A DNA stretch of 64,000 bases, from the NCBI GenBank assembly GCA_036768485.1, contig JAVLUZ010000814.1, positions 62,001 to 126,000 on the forward strand. The letters run 5' to 3'. The position numbers and the translations under genes were made by a program. Source of the stretch: Mermis nigrescens (taxonomy: Eukaryota > Nematoda > Enoplea > Mermithida > Mermithidae). Each line of letters opens with the position of its first letter. Within the stretch, counting starts at the first letter, position 1. Shown in pieces: positions 12,441 through 23,988 of the stretch. The notes beneath the pieces are model-generated. The model had not been told where the DNA came from. It did no database searches and was given only the letters and a program-made list of their open reading frames with translations.

Positions 12441-12700
12441 CATACGTGTAACAGGAAGGGCTTTGGGGAATTACCACCCACCCAGGGTTGGACGTCCTCC
12501 CCTAACCCTTCCCTCCAACGTCAGAAAATTTTGACCCACCCTCCCCATTTTTGGCGAAAATTTGCGCTTTGTTGGCTATTTTAGGTGCTTTTGCCATTTT
12601 TGACATAGAATTAGAGTCGCTAATCCCCCACCCAAAATTTCTAGCCCTTACATGTATGCCGAGGAGCCCCTCCCAAAAATTTTGAGCTGTTACATGCATG
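12441..12700. mobile_element. MITE sequence, family 5-like (possibly two overlapping copies)
   Basis: Starts CATACGTGTAACAGGAAGG. Candidate ends are cccttacatgtatg (12659) and gctgttacatgcatg (12700). It resembles the complete family 5 copy at 20439-20660. Confidence 0.55.
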
Positions 12701-13431
12701 TTTTATAGTGACAGTTTGTCTATTTACTCTTGCTTACATTCAAAAATACTCTATCACTTCGGGAAATTCTAATAGTTAGCTGCACTTTTGCCATAGTAAA
12801 AATTAGGTTCAAAAATATTCAAAAGGTTTTTACCAAAAATCGTCTGACAGTGACTTGAGTCTTGTACCCTGAGAGGGGGGTAATAAACCTCCCTCACCCC
12901 TCCCTTCGGGAATGTGTGTTTCCGATCCATGTAGCAAGCCTGAGAATTAAAACTTAGTCATCACATGAATAATAAATTGGCACTTTGCTGTATGTAACTT
13001 TGTGTAACTGGGTACGCGACTGAAACCACAAGAAAAGTCTATAGGTAAAAAATAGCCTTTGTACTGCAGATGCATTCTAAATAGTTAATATTCAACGGAC
13101 ATATTAAACTTATTCAAATTTGATTTTAACCCTCGGCGCCTCGGCACTTTTCAGCCTCGCCCTCGGCGCCGAGGCCGAGGCTCTAAAAAACGCCGAGGCT
13201 TGCCGAGGCCGAGGCCGAGGCCTCGGTCCGATCACTGGTTTAAGGGTGGTTTTACTCTCGCCTAAAATTTCAAAAGCCACTTCTGTTGGACAATGTTGGC
13301 AGATGCAAGATGATGCTGAAAAATTTTCGACCTCGAGTCAGAAAATCTGGCTCGAATAGCCATTTCTTCAATCGGCTTTCTTTGAGAATATTAATTTTTC
13401 TATAAATTTGTCTGTCAATCATCGATCGGAC

Positions 13432-13814
13432 CGGTGTTTTTTTTGTACAAGGTCCGTTTGTACATACACAAAGATGGTCCTCAAAAGTCTTTGTACATTT
13501 TGTACATGCAAATTTTTGTGTACTATAATATGGTACATTCGCTATTTTAGTGTGGTAAAACAGGGTTTTTCGACGTTTGATAGTGTATTTCATCTAATTT
13601 CTGGGTTTCTGACGCCAAAATTACCAAAAATTGTTTTTTAAAGATATATAGGACAAACAATTACTCATTTCGGCGCGAAGCGCTGAAAAATTTTGGGAAT
13701 TTCACACCTTTTTACAGTTTTTTGTTTTCCGAAAATCTTTCTACATTGTCAAAGACGGTCCTGAAAAGTCTTTGTACATTGGGTAAAATCTTTGCCGAAT
13801 TTAAAAAAACCGTG
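13432..13814 (+). mobile_element. hAT-type MITE, family 2 (copy c)
   Basis: Starts CGGTGTTTTTTTTGTACAAG and ends in tttaaaaaaaccgtg; TSD gatcggac/gatcgaac (7 of 8). Internal ttgtaca palindromes and a GGCGCGAAGCGC block are present. Confidence 0.85.
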
Positions 13815-13822
13815 GATCGAAC

Positions 13823-14554
13823 GCTTTGAGATGGTCAAAAACGGGCATTTCATTCGATAAAAAATGCATCCGAAATTGAACTCACTCTCTTTATTTTCGT
13901 CGGAAGTGCCATTTCGAAAGCCTGAAGAAATACCCAGGTGGCATTTCATTTTAAGTTGTCAAAAAGTATGTTAGGGCCACCATATTCGGTGTATTACCAT
14001 TCTCGGATTCCAGCCCCTAACCCTTCCCCCTGTGGTCACTCCTTCCTTGCCTATCTATCGTATAACGACAACTGTTTGATTCGAATTTTGTCGACTCCGC
14101 TCATTTTGATTTTTCGTTTGAAGGTCGACTTGATTAGAGGTGACAATGCTTCAATGGAGCCTGCGCTCATTATTGAATCGTGTTTGTGTCAAAAAGGCTG
14201 GATTATATCGGTAATGCATATTTTAGTCGAATTTTATTTTTGTAAATGCTGCGTTATTACTCGTGTTTTGTTATTTTTAATATTGTTCATCATTGTCATT
14301 ATTATTATTATTATCGTTATTAGTTGAGCTTTGAAGAAAATCCGCTATCAGTTTACACATCAAAACCGTAAGAAGCTGATTCTATTCGCAATATTACTTC
14401 GATTATTTTCTCTACTACTTTCGTACTTGCATTTCTATCATTCTTGTTTATCATACTATAATATACTTAGGTATCCCTAACATATGAGGCCTCCTCTACA
14501 GCGACACTGGGACATTTAAAGAGAAATGCGTTTTATTTTTTTTAAAGAGATAAT
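13823..14554. other. Spacer, no supported gene
   Basis: A 129-aa ORF (13938-14327) has no recognisable domain and ends in an ATT-rich tract coding Ile/Val repeats. A stretch near 14127-14175 (ttgatta...gagcctgcgctcattatt) resembles 20949-20990 (ctgattga...gagcctgcactgattatt), so an unnamed dispersed sequence may be shared. Confidence 0.35.
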
Positions 14555-16887
14555 TATAAATCCGGATTTGGACTTTTCTCTTGTTTACACTCAATACTGA
14601 GCTTACAATGAGTGTGTAAAGTCTTTACGTAACGTTTTAACATAAAGCAATTTTTGGTTGGTTTTTTCAATGGCTTGTAGACAAAGTATAAATGCCTCAT
14701 ACAATTTAATGCCATAGGATTGTAGAGGATGAAATTCTCCAGATAATAATTTTTTTGTTTTTTGAATTTCGCATCAGTTGTCGAAGGTGAGTGTAAAGTG
14801 CAAAAATCTGTTGGTGTTAAGGCAGATTTTAGTCGTACTTTTGTCTTCTTTAAGTCTGCCAACAACTCCGCTTATGAGTCTTAAGAATTTTTTCTAATTA
14901 AAACGTACTACGATTCAAAGGCTACTTTCGGTTTACCAGCAAAGTTTTTTACACTCAATACGGAGTTAGATATAGGGGTTTAAGCTTTAAACTCTAGTGG
15001 ATGACGTAAAAAATAGGTTTGTCTCAGATATTTCCGCCAACTTCTCCGCTTATAAGTCGGGATAAATTGAATATTATAATAATGAGTACACTCTAACGCG
15101 TCGCAACAAATCGCGTTTAGAAAAACGTAATTTGAGTTACTTCTGGTGGTGTAAAGTTCGAATTCATGGGTGTAACATGACGTGAAAAAACGGTTTCTTC
15201 CCTTTTTGATTGGTCAATGTCTCAATTAGGATGTGGAACAAAAGTTTTTCACACATGAACATACTATAACTCAAAAGCTATAAACTAGCTCAAACCGAAT
15301 TTCTTTACACTCAATGGGGAGTTAGCTTTGAATTTTTAAAGTTTACACTCTGCCGGTGCGCGAAAAAACACGTTTCGTTACCATTTTTTAGTTAACCAAC
15401 TTCGCCGATTATAAATCAAGACGCGCAAAGTGTTTTAAAAATCGAGTACGCCTCAAAGGTCACAGTGCATTTGGACGCTTTTCTTTAAACTCAATACTGA
15501 GTTAGATGTAAAGGTATAAAGTTTAAACTCTGGTGTAAAAACACGTTTTTTGCCGTTTTTTGTGACCCAACTTCTGTTATGAATCGGGTTGTGCAGACTA
15601 TTCTAAAAATGAAGTGTGTGGCCGCGGTCACGAACCGCACTTAATTGGAACTCTCTCACTAAGTTATTCTGTAGGTGTAAAGTACTAGTATTGTGGTGAA
15701 AAAACATTTTTCAGTTATTCTATCTGTTATTTTCTCCGCTTATGAATTGCTATGTCCGGACTATAAAAAATAAAGAATGTCTTAAGGGTTACACATCGCA
15801 GTAAGATGCGTTTCTTTACAATCAGTATTAAGTTATTGCTTTAGGCGTACAGTTATAGGTCTGGGGTGAATAACACGTTTCTGCGTCTATTTTGTCCATG
15901 ATCATCTTTCATTATGAGCAAGTTCATGATCTCAACTCTATGAATGCTTTACGTTTAAGGGTCACACATTCTTCAGGTCGAATCAGTTTTCTCAATGGCG
16001 GTGTAAAGTAGTTTAAACCAAAGGTTCATTTTGCTTCCATAGTGTTGTGAATGGTCAATTTTTTATAAAATGTTATTCGGAACATCAGGATTACGATCAG
16101 ATTTTCAGATAATTTTTTAACTCAGCGGTGGTGTAGAGTTTATACTGAGAATTAACTTTAGCTACAGAGCATTGCCGGAGATCGAGTTTTTTTAACAAAG
16201 GGATTTCTCCGTACCATCAGGATTACAAAGTTGCTGCAATTATCTGCACATCATCTAGTTGTATGTAAACTTTACACTTCAGGTTAACTTCGGGCCCAGG
16301 AGGTTGTAGTTTGTACTAGCAAAGTTTTTTTAGACTCTTCTCCGTAAAATCAGAATAACGAATCTAACATTGTTCTTTTGTTTGACTCACTGGCTGTATA
16401 AAGTTTAAACTGGAAATTAATTCTGATTTCAAAACGTTGTAAAAGGTAACTTTTGACGCCTTGTGGCGTAGTGGTAAACACCGTTGCACCTGGTACAGAA
16501 GGTTGACGGTTCGAAATCTACGTAATGCAACGAGTTTTCTCCTCCTGGATGCACGAACAAAACTCGTACATGTACACTTAGTATTGTCAGGCTGACGGAT
16601 AGCCGACTTTAAGTTCAATTTCCTATCCAGTCCTCCCGTGCCATACCCCAAATCGGGACATATAGACACGTTAAACAGGAAATTTTTTTCAAGTAAAAGG
16701 TAACTTTTAAAAAACTACTAATAATAACATGATTACGAATTAGGAAAGAAGTCTTGTTTGCAATGTAGATGTTGAATTGAATAAACAATCTTGTTTATTG
16801 TGTTGTTCAAGTGTTATATTGCATTTGGTAAGTTACCTGTGAGTTTATCAATCGATTCGCTCAAATTATCCCTTTAAAAGTAGGGTA
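14555..16887 (-). repeat. Right arm of foldback-like inverted repeat: diverged tandem array
   Basis: Repeated units marked by 'tttacactcaatactgagtta', 'ttctccgcttataagtcgg' and 'ccatcaggattac' variants. These are reverse complements of units in 5285-7740. Arms are noticeably diverged. A SINE is inserted at 16455-16692. No coding potential beyond spurious ORFs. Confidence 0.6.
16455..16692 (+). mobile_element. tRNA-derived SINE
   Basis: A 238-bp insertion flanked by a perfect 16-bp duplication gtaaaaggtaactttt (16439-16454 and 16693-16708). The head contains a pol III A box TGGCGTAGTGG (16464-16474) and B box GGTTCGAAATC (16508-16518) at tRNA-like spacing. A unique body follows, then a short T-rich tail. 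The long TSD and internal promoter are diagnostic of a SINE; the parent tRNA is not identified. Confidence 0.88.
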
Positions 16888-17746
16888 CTAGCAAAGAAAA
16901 ATGCACCGATGGAACAAAAAGGACAAATATACTTGGAATAGCAGATTTTTAATGACATAAAGAAAAAGTCACCTATGCGTACAACAAATCATAAGAATCT
17001 GCTAAAAATCGGACTTTCCCTAAGCAACACAAAAATTGAAGTATATTTTGCGGCCTCTGGAAAAGAAGGTGTCTTCTCAAAGTATTTCTCACTTCTTTGC
17101 CGAAGAGCTTTGAGGGAAACTTTGACTTGTGCTAGATAGCCGATTTAGTTGGATATCAGTATCGCATTTTTATGACAATATTTAATTAATATTTTAGTTA
17201 AATGGCTCAATAGAGAAATTATGACATTTTCATCATGTTTTTTCTTATCGCTCTACAATTACACGTGATTTGCTAGCGTGATGAGATGATGTAGGTAAAT
17301 GTAAATGTAAGCTGCTAAAATTACCGACGGTTGTCTCGCTCTTGCGCCGTGTCCTAAATTCTTCGGTGCTAACCTGCTTGCGCATATTTAGTGCCTTGCG
17401 CACTTATATACCATCGCAACAGGGGTCGTTCGGACTAACATTCAGTTGAGGTTAGTAAACAAAATGATTTGGCGTTTTCTTCCATTCAGATTGATCAGCT
17501 CTTTTAGAGAATAAACTGTTGTGTTATTTATTTCTCATACTAAAGCCACAACTACCTTCTGTAGGCCGCAGAACATACTTCGATTTTTGTGTTGCTCAGG
17601 GAAAGTTTTTAGCAGATTCTCATGATTTGTTGTACGCATAGGTGACTTTTTCCTAGTCCTCTCCTTTTATGTATGTCTTAATCATCCACTATTCCAAGTA
17701 TATTTGTCCTTTTTGTTCCATCCGAGCATTTTTCATTGCTAGTATC
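16888..17746. mobile_element. TIR element with gcaaagaaaaatg ends (right copy, split)
   Basis: Starts ctagcaaagaaaaatgcacc, with the mirrored end gagcatttttcattgctag near 17727-17742. It is interrupted close to its right end by the hAT-type element at 17747, after which ctagtatc resumes at 19719. Homologous to 4511-5284. Confidence 0.65.
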
Positions 17747-18212
17747 CAGGGAACGACCGAAGCTTCGGCTTCGGCCGAAGCTAGGGTGTTTTCTTTGCTT
17801 CGGAAGGAAAAAAGGCCGAAGGTCGAAGCTTTATTCGCATTAAAATTTAGATAATGTGCAATATAACTATCCTCAGACAACGCCATTTAGCTCAATTTAT
17901 CTTCTAGTCACCTTAATTCTTGTTAAAAATATGCTAAACACAGTAACATTGACTATATAAACAGCAAGCAACCATGTATTAATAACAAAAGCTGACTCAT
18001 CTAAGCATTGTACCCGCTCCGCATCTGTTTCCATTCTTAGAAAAGTTCGACTATGAATGAATCACTAGCGATCGCGAAAATGACCAGACACTTAAGGAAA
18101 AAGCCACACCTTTATTCCTACATACATGTCTCACATTTGAAGGCATGTCTTTGTTTACTCGAAATTTCAACGCCATCTTTGTACTTATGTATGTCGTGTG
18201 TCTACTGTGTAA

Positions 18213-18614
18213 CAGTGTTTTTTTAACAAGTTCCGTCTGTACATGTAAAAAGATGGTCCCTAAAAGTCCTTAAACATTTTGTACAATCAAATTTTTGTGT
18301 AGGTATGTATATTATAGTAATAGTACAGTAGCGATTTTAGTGTGGTAAAACAGGGTTTTCGACCTTTGGTAGTGTATTTTAGCTAATTTCTGGGTTTCTG
18401 ACGCCAAAAATTACTAAAAATTGTCTCAAAACGGCGCGAAGCGCCGAAAAATTGGACATCTTTATTTCAAAATGTAATTTCTGACACTATAAAGATATAT
18501 AGGACAAAAATTAATCATTTCGAAAATTTTTGCGAATTTTACACCTTTTTACAGTTTTGTCTTAAAAATCTTTGTACATGAGGAAAAATCTTTGCCGAGT
18601 ACAAAAAAACACTG
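18213..18614 (+). mobile_element. hAT-type MITE, family 2 (copy d)
   Basis: Starts CAGTGTTTTTTTAACAAG and ends in tacaaaaaaacactg; TSD ctgtgtaa/ctgtgttc (6 of 8). Contains GGCGCGAAGCGCC at about 18434. Confidence 0.8.
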
Positions 18615-19019
18615 CTGTGTTCTTAAATTTCTGCATCTAATAACGGGAAGAAATCTCTATTTGCTTTTATGTCTATCTTACTTCTACAAATTTAAGTATC
18701 GCCATGAAAATTAGGAATTTATAAATTAATTGTTTTCATAATTCTCAAAAATTCCAGGCTTTATTCCTAATAATACATTATATTTTTATATATTCGGGAT
18801 AGTAAATCTGATGATGGATGATCAATACATATTAGCTGCTGATATAGATGAAATGTCTAATAATGAAATCAATCAATGTTAATGAAGAGAATTAATTGCG
18901 CTTTTGAAAAATTTTTGCAATGAATGACACTATTTTATTACTTCATATTTACTCTTGAAACATAAATCAAGCTAAACTTTCATATTTGTGACTCAATTCG
19001 CAATTCATTCTTCATACTA

Positions 19020-19566
19020 TAGTCTGTTTCATTTATCCAAAGGCTTTTTCAGTAAATGTTTTCGGATGTTGCAGTAACCCCTTATTTCTTATTTACTGTA
19101 AGTCGCTAGATCTCACTTTAGCTACGTAGCAAAGAAGAGGTTTTCAATAACATTTTTGCGGCATAATTTATTCTCGTCTTCCAGCAGATCAATTAACTTA
19201 CTGATAAAAATCGCTTATTCATCTTATCCTGAGTCGACACTTTAACCACAATCGACTAAGATGTTAAGATACGCTGCGAACTCACGCATAGCTCAGTGGT
19301 AAAACCTCTTGCTTGTAGTCGAAGCAACCCGGAGTTCGATTCAGCCGATAGCTTTTTGTTTAGCGCACTTACTGTAGTATGTCCCAGCACTGATTAAATG
19401 CCTAAATCAAATTTATTTGGGCGTATTAGTGCATTAAAAATGGAAGAATTCTAGCCACTCGCCCTCACTGAGCTGATCTGCCGAAGTACAGTAATTCGTC
19501 TTGTTTAGCTTACTGTAGCCCTTAAAAGAATTGACTAAAAAGCTCTCGAATAAATGAAACAGACTA
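19020..19566 (+). mobile_element. TIR element of the TAGTCTGTTTCA family carrying a tRNA-like sequence (copy 1)
   Basis: Inverted ends TAGTCTGTTTCATTTAT and the mirror, extending imperfectly to about 50 bp through an agctttttcagt block, flanked by TA on both sides. The middle holds a tRNA-like sequence (19281-19350). A second copy with the same architecture lies inverted at about 42604-43166. The TA flanks suggest Tc1/mariner-type integration. No transposase. Confidence 0.85.
19281..19350 (+). other. tRNA-like sequence with A and B boxes inside a TIR element
   Basis: A box TAGCTCAGTGG (19289-19299) and B box GAGTTCGATTC (19332-19342) at tRNA-like spacing, with gcttgtagtcgaagc between them. 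I could not fold a convincing cloverleaf: the acceptor and anticodon stems look degenerate, so this is a tRNA relic or SINE head rather than a functional tRNA. Confidence 0.7.
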
Positions 19567-19754
19567 TAATCAGAATTAGACTATTTTATGGGTTCGGCCT
19601 TCGGCCGATGCTTCGGCCTTCGGCCGATGCTTCGGCCTTCGGCCGAAGCCGAAGCAAGAGCTGGTCGAAGCTTCGGCTTCGGCCGAAGCAAAATTCCCGG
19701 AGCTTCGGTCGTTCACTGCTAGTATCTTATAGTCGCTGTTGCTCGTTCGTAACG

Positions 19755-20160
19755 TTGATGCACCAGGTCAGGGTCGGCAGGGGGGGCGGTAAAATTTTGG
19801 AAATCCAGAAGGTAAATTTAGTGTTCACGATTTTTCTGCTACTCTAACGGCGAAAATGGTAGAAAAAGCTTATAAAACGCTTTTTCGTGGTAATAGCGCA
19901 TTCTTAAAGCATTTTTAGTTCATTTTGACCGCATTATATCGCTTTTAAGACTAAAAAAATATACAAATTGATCAATTTTGGGCTCTTTTTGAGTAGAAAG
20001 CACATAAAATTATTAATCCGAAAGTTTTTGGAAGTTTTTGGCAATATTACTGCCTTTGTCCTCAAAAATGACGCAGAAAACGTTCTGTCAGCTCAAAATC
20101 GCCGGACAGTACCTGTTTGGTTGACCCTTCAGGGGGTAATAGCCATATATGCACAGCATG
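19755..20160 (+). mobile_element. MITE, family 3 (copy b, diverged)
   Basis: Follows 753-1129 closely: caggtcagggtcggcaggg near the left end, ctttttcgtggtaatagcgc and gcatttttagttcatttt in the middle. Ends are eroded and no TSD is recognised. Confidence 0.65.
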
Positions 20161-20438
20161 GTCGATCTGGGGGGGGGTCAAAAATTGAACTTTTTTTGGG
20201 CCAAAATGACCTCAAAAACTGGTACAAGCTCTAAAATATCGTTAAAACTACGTTATTGCCTAGTATCTGGTCAATCTAAAATACTTTGGAAGAAAATTTA
20301 CAATTTTCATCCATTTTTTGTCCTTCATTTTGCCTAAATTTCCCATTTTTCCATTCTGAGGCGGTCTAGAATGCCTAAACCCCCTACGCGCATGTCTGAT
20401 AATTAGGCCCTCCCCCTATGTGCATGTATAGTTCTTGC

Positions 20439-20660
20439 CATACATGTAACAGGGGAGATAGGGGATTCCCCCACCCAAGCTCGGTTGTCCCCTCCCCATC
20501 CCTCCAAAGCCAGAAAATTTTTGACCCCTATTTTTGGGGAAAATTGAATTTTTCGGCCGTTTTAGGTGTTTTTTTGCCAAAATCGGAGGTTATTTATCCC
20601 CTCCCACCCCGAATGGCCGGGGATCCCCCTTCACCAAAATTTTGAGCCGTTACATGTATG
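20439..20660. mobile_element. hAT-type MITE, family 5
   Basis: Perfect 12-bp TIRs CATACATGTAAC; flanks gttcttgc/attcttac match at 6 of 8 positions. The pyrimidine-rich interior is shared with 12441-12700 and its inverted partner near 57400-57600. Confidence 0.8.
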
Positions 20661-21164
20661 ATTCTTACTGTTGTTTCTATTGCTCTGCTATTTCTCTCAA
20701 ATTTTTTTTCATTCCTCTTGATCTGTATACCTCTTATACAAAGTGCTCGCAGTGTTATAAGATATTATACGTTCTTGTTGCTTTTAGGCTTTGCAAGAAT
20801 ATTTGAATATTTGGTCTAAAATAGGTTGAGGCCCGCCCGGATTATATCGCTTTCCGCACAAATGCATACTCAGCTTTAAACATTTTTATGCCATACGCGA
20901 TTTCATCGCCGCAATTTGACTGTTTTTATTCCTTTTTACCCCCAGCTGATTGAAGTAAATGCAATATTTGAGCCTGCACTGATTATTATGAATGATGTTA
21001 TCACAAAAATTTTTCTTGATATTTAATTAGATATCTATTACAAATTGTCTAATCGTGTTCTTTTGATCGAATTTCTATGGGACCGCCTATTTCTATAAAT
21101 TTTTGATTAGTTCGTTGACACCGTACGTGATCTTGTGGAGTTTTGGCTTTCGGGTGGGTTTACT
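20661..21164. other. Spacer, nothing recognised
   Basis: A tttacccccag followed by an open stretch (20949-21020) superficially resembles an exon start but has no downstream donor I trust. Nothing else is supported. Confidence 0.35.
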
Positions 21165-21948
21165 CATACATGAACAGTGGCGGCGGTTCTAGGATTTTCC
21201 CTAAGGGGGCGGTACCCAAGTTTTTCAAAAACAGTCAAAAAGAAGTCCAAAAATTTGCACTTCACGTGCAAAATAGCGTTTTTCAATGTTTTACATTGTC
21301 TGCTTTTATTTAAAATTACTTTTGACGCGATATGTTTTCGAAAAATTTCGACATTTTTGTCAACTTTATGCGAAACAAATCATAAATTTCTTTAACTTTA
21401 ACAAAAATCCGACGCGAAACGCCAGAAAATTTGTGAAATTTAGGCGGAAGGCCGTTTAGAAGCTTTATTTACTGCTCAATGTCCTGTATTTGTAGCATTT
21501 GACGCGGAACATCTTATATTTTTAAAAGTTATGCTTCAAAATAGAAGAAATCTATGCTGAAATAGCTGCTCCTGCTCTTGAAATTGTTTTGAAACCTATT
21601 CCATGGAGAAAAAGGCTTCCAGGTCGCCAAGAAAGTAACTAAATGTCATTAATAGGTATTATTCTGCGCAAATTTGAGAAATTATGATCACTGACGGCTA
21701 AAAAGCATCGCAAATCACATCCATTCTTTAGCTCGCCAACTATTTTGCGTCGATTGGGGAGGGGGCGGCCGCCCCCGGCCCCGCCCTTTTAAATCTGCCC
21801 CTGTACATGAGCAACAATTGAATTCTGGGATCTGATGGGGCAAATTGCGAAAAAATGCCAAAAATTTCATTCTGGAGGTCTAGGGATTTTGCGAGGATTT
21901 CTGATTCTCGGAGTCTGACTGAACCCCAAACCCTTACGCATATGTGTG
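21165..21948. mobile_element. MITE (family 1 relative) interrupted by a family 4 MITE
   Basis: An element starting catacatga and resuming after the insertion as gagcaacaattgaattctgg, ending cttacgcatatgtgtg. The interruption at 21175-21803 has its own 7-of-8 TSD. The outer TSD is not convincing. Confidence 0.5.
21175..21803 (+). mobile_element. hAT-type MITE, family 4
   Basis: Starts CAGTGGCGGCGGTTCTAGG, ends AAATCTGCCCCTG, TSD tacatgaa/tacatgag (7 of 8). An eroded inverted relative is at 3160-3790 and a partial one at about 63640-63840. Non-coding. Confidence 0.85.
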
Positions 21949-22071
21949 ATTTCATTTCCGCAAAAAAGTTTTTTCTCCCCCGTAATTTTTAATTTCCTAA
22001 AAAATCGTAGAAAACGTTCTGTTTTCAGCGATCCTTCACCAATTTTTTCTACAGCCATTTTTGACTATACA

Positions 22072-22419
22072 CATAGGTGCGCAAGGTCAAAGTTTGAGGG
22101 AGGGATGAAAATCAAAAACTTGGATATAGATAGCTAAATGCTTTGTAAAAACGATTCTACAGCAAAAAACGAAGATATCGCTTTAAAACTATCGTATTCG
22201 AGCATTTGTGGCAAATATATAGCTTGTTTGAACTCTCAAACAGAGATATATTGATCTTTAGAACTAAAAATAGCTATCTAGTCCGTTTTGAAGCCTACAA
22301 AAAAGGGCTACAAATCCTTTTCATACTTATAAAGGAACTGTGTATAGCATTTATGAACTCACAGGGCATATTTCTTAGTTGTAATACCCTTCTCTTATCC
22401 CTCCCCATGTTCATGTATG
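22072..22419 (+). mobile_element. hAT-type MITE, family 3 relative
   Basis: Starts CATAGGTGCGCAAGG, ends CATGTTCATGTATG, perfect 8-bp TSD actataca. The 121-aa ORF that begins inside it and runs beyond it has no domain. Confidence 0.85.
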
Positions 22420-23974
22420 ACTATACATATTTTGTTCGAGTCTCATTAAATTTCTCAGGGAAATTTTTTGTGTTTCTATCGTCTAGTAGAGAAAGAATGT
22501 CATTAGAAACGCCGAAGGAATGGTATTTTCGACGCGTACTCATCGTTTTTTGCCCAAAAAATATAATTTAGAAAAAAATTTGTTCCACTTCCACAGTTCT
22601 CATGCTGTGCACGTGTGGTTCGAACTTACATTTTAATTCTTTAAGTTTACCATATCTTATCCTACTGAATACCCTTTTTTAATTACTTTGCTGACTTTCA
22701 CACGTTTTAGCTGTTCGTATATTGAATGCGGTGGTGCAGTTTGTTTCGATATGTATATTTTGACGAGTTTCTACATCGTTCTGTACTATTGTAAAGCATA
22801 TTATTTATTTTTGTATATTTTGTATTTATACTAGCTTATCTTATATTCGTGTCTGTAGTCGCGAATACGTACTTATGTCTGCTTCGATTTGTTTGTCAAT
22901 TCCGGCTACTATTTAATTAATTAACCACGTTTAGCACTAAGATAGAAAATATAAATACGTCATAGCCCAATGCGAGGATTGGAAATAAAATAGTTGCTAC
23001 AGACGATAAGACATTATGGCATTATGTATTTTTCACTTTGCATTAAGTTAATGCAAACAGTTATAGAATGGCGAAATTTTTAGACTAGGCTAGTTTTTTA
23101 AAGATTTCTTTCAGATTTTTTCTGTTATAACCGCGCGTGCTTTCTGCAGGGTTTGAGCCCCTAAGATGTTTGCTGACCCCTTAAAAGGCTGCTGATGAGT
23201 ACTGACCGGACATCCATGGGGGGTTGGAAATTCGAACTTCCTATTACAAGTGTCTGAAATTGACTTGAAAGTGCATAATAACGTAGTTTTAATGTTGTTT
23301 CAGCATTTACATACGCAGTTTGTAGTTCATTTGGTTCAAAAGCTCACTGACCCCCAAGACAAGATCGACCATGCTGCATATCTGTGGCAATGACACTGAA
23401 CCGCTCCCATCATTCTAAGAAGCTAGGAAAATATGTCGTTTTCTGCCATTCAGGCTCAAATCCGCTCTTTCCCGGTGTTTACATGATAAATTTCTGGTTT
23501 ATTCGTTTGCGAGAGTTGAGTTTTTATATTCTGTTCCACGCAGTTTGAGAAAAACCGGCCCAACTTAAAAAGCCTCGTACAAAAAACGCCCAGCGGGATG
23601 ACGTTTTATCGATAACATACGTAGGTATTTACTGGAAAGTATGTCGGTTTAAAGAGGGGACGAAATAAAAAGGAATGAAAACCAAAGGTGTGTAAATGAT
23701 GAGATGATAATCGGGCAACTTTCCACTCAGTCGGCCGAAGAAGAAGGCCCAAATAAAAATTGGGCATGGTATAGGTAGCAACGAAGTATCTTTTCGAAAC
23801 CCTACGTAAAACAAAATAATTTTCAAAGGTTCCAATGAGCAAAAGTGTGGGGAGATAGATTGGCCAAAAGCTAATCAATTTTCAGCAAGCTGGTAGGTGA
23901 CTGCATAGATTCCAACGAAATCCGAAAGCGTGACGGAACGATCGAATTTTGCACTGATTTCTTTCAAACGGGCA
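22420..23974. other. 1.5-kb spacer, no supported gene
   Basis: AT-rich up to about 23100, mixed composition afterwards. Small ORFs on the minus strand at 23606-24063 show no domain. I find no TE termini or RNA genes. Confidence 0.4.
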
Positions 23975-23988
23975 CTTATAAGGGTCCT

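Larger units (their letters stand above)
10655..13237 (+). mobile_element. 2.6-kb hAT-type element with CCGAGG hexamer arrays (copy 1)
   Basis: Termini CAGTGATCGGACCGAGG and its mirror, with a perfect 8-bp duplication gtttaagg (10647-10654 and 13238-13245). Subterminal ccgagg/cctcgg arrays lie at about 10685-10765 and 13130-13225. A second full copy lies inverted at 56847-59378 and reads nearly the same through the interior. The interior has no transposase ORF but contains a nested family 2 MITE (11382-11773) and family 5-like MITE sequence (12441-12700). Confidence 0.92.
17747..19718. mobile_element. 2.0-kb hAT-type element with CTTCGG hexamer arrays
   Basis: Termini CAGGGAACGACCGAAGC and the mirror of CAGTGAACGACCGAAGC, with a perfect TSD ctagtatc at 17739-17746 and 19719-19726. 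Subterminal palindromic cttcgg/ccgaag arrays are at about 17757-17785 and 19590-19690. It contains a family 2 MITE (18213-18614) and the tRNA-bearing TIR element (19020-19566). No transposase ORF. Confidence 0.92.

Noticed and set aside
13120..13359. Ala/Glu-rich 79-aa ORF
   Set aside because: Translation of the CCTCGG hexamer array at the end of a hAT-type element; the same ORF appears at the second copy.
13938..14327. 129-aa ORF as a membrane protein gene
   Set aside because: The hydrophobic end is an ATT-rich repeat and there is no homology I can recognise; kept only as an unassigned spacer.
16455..16525. A functional tRNA gene
   Set aside because: Part of a SINE with a perfect TSD; the cloverleaf is degenerate and a SINE body follows.
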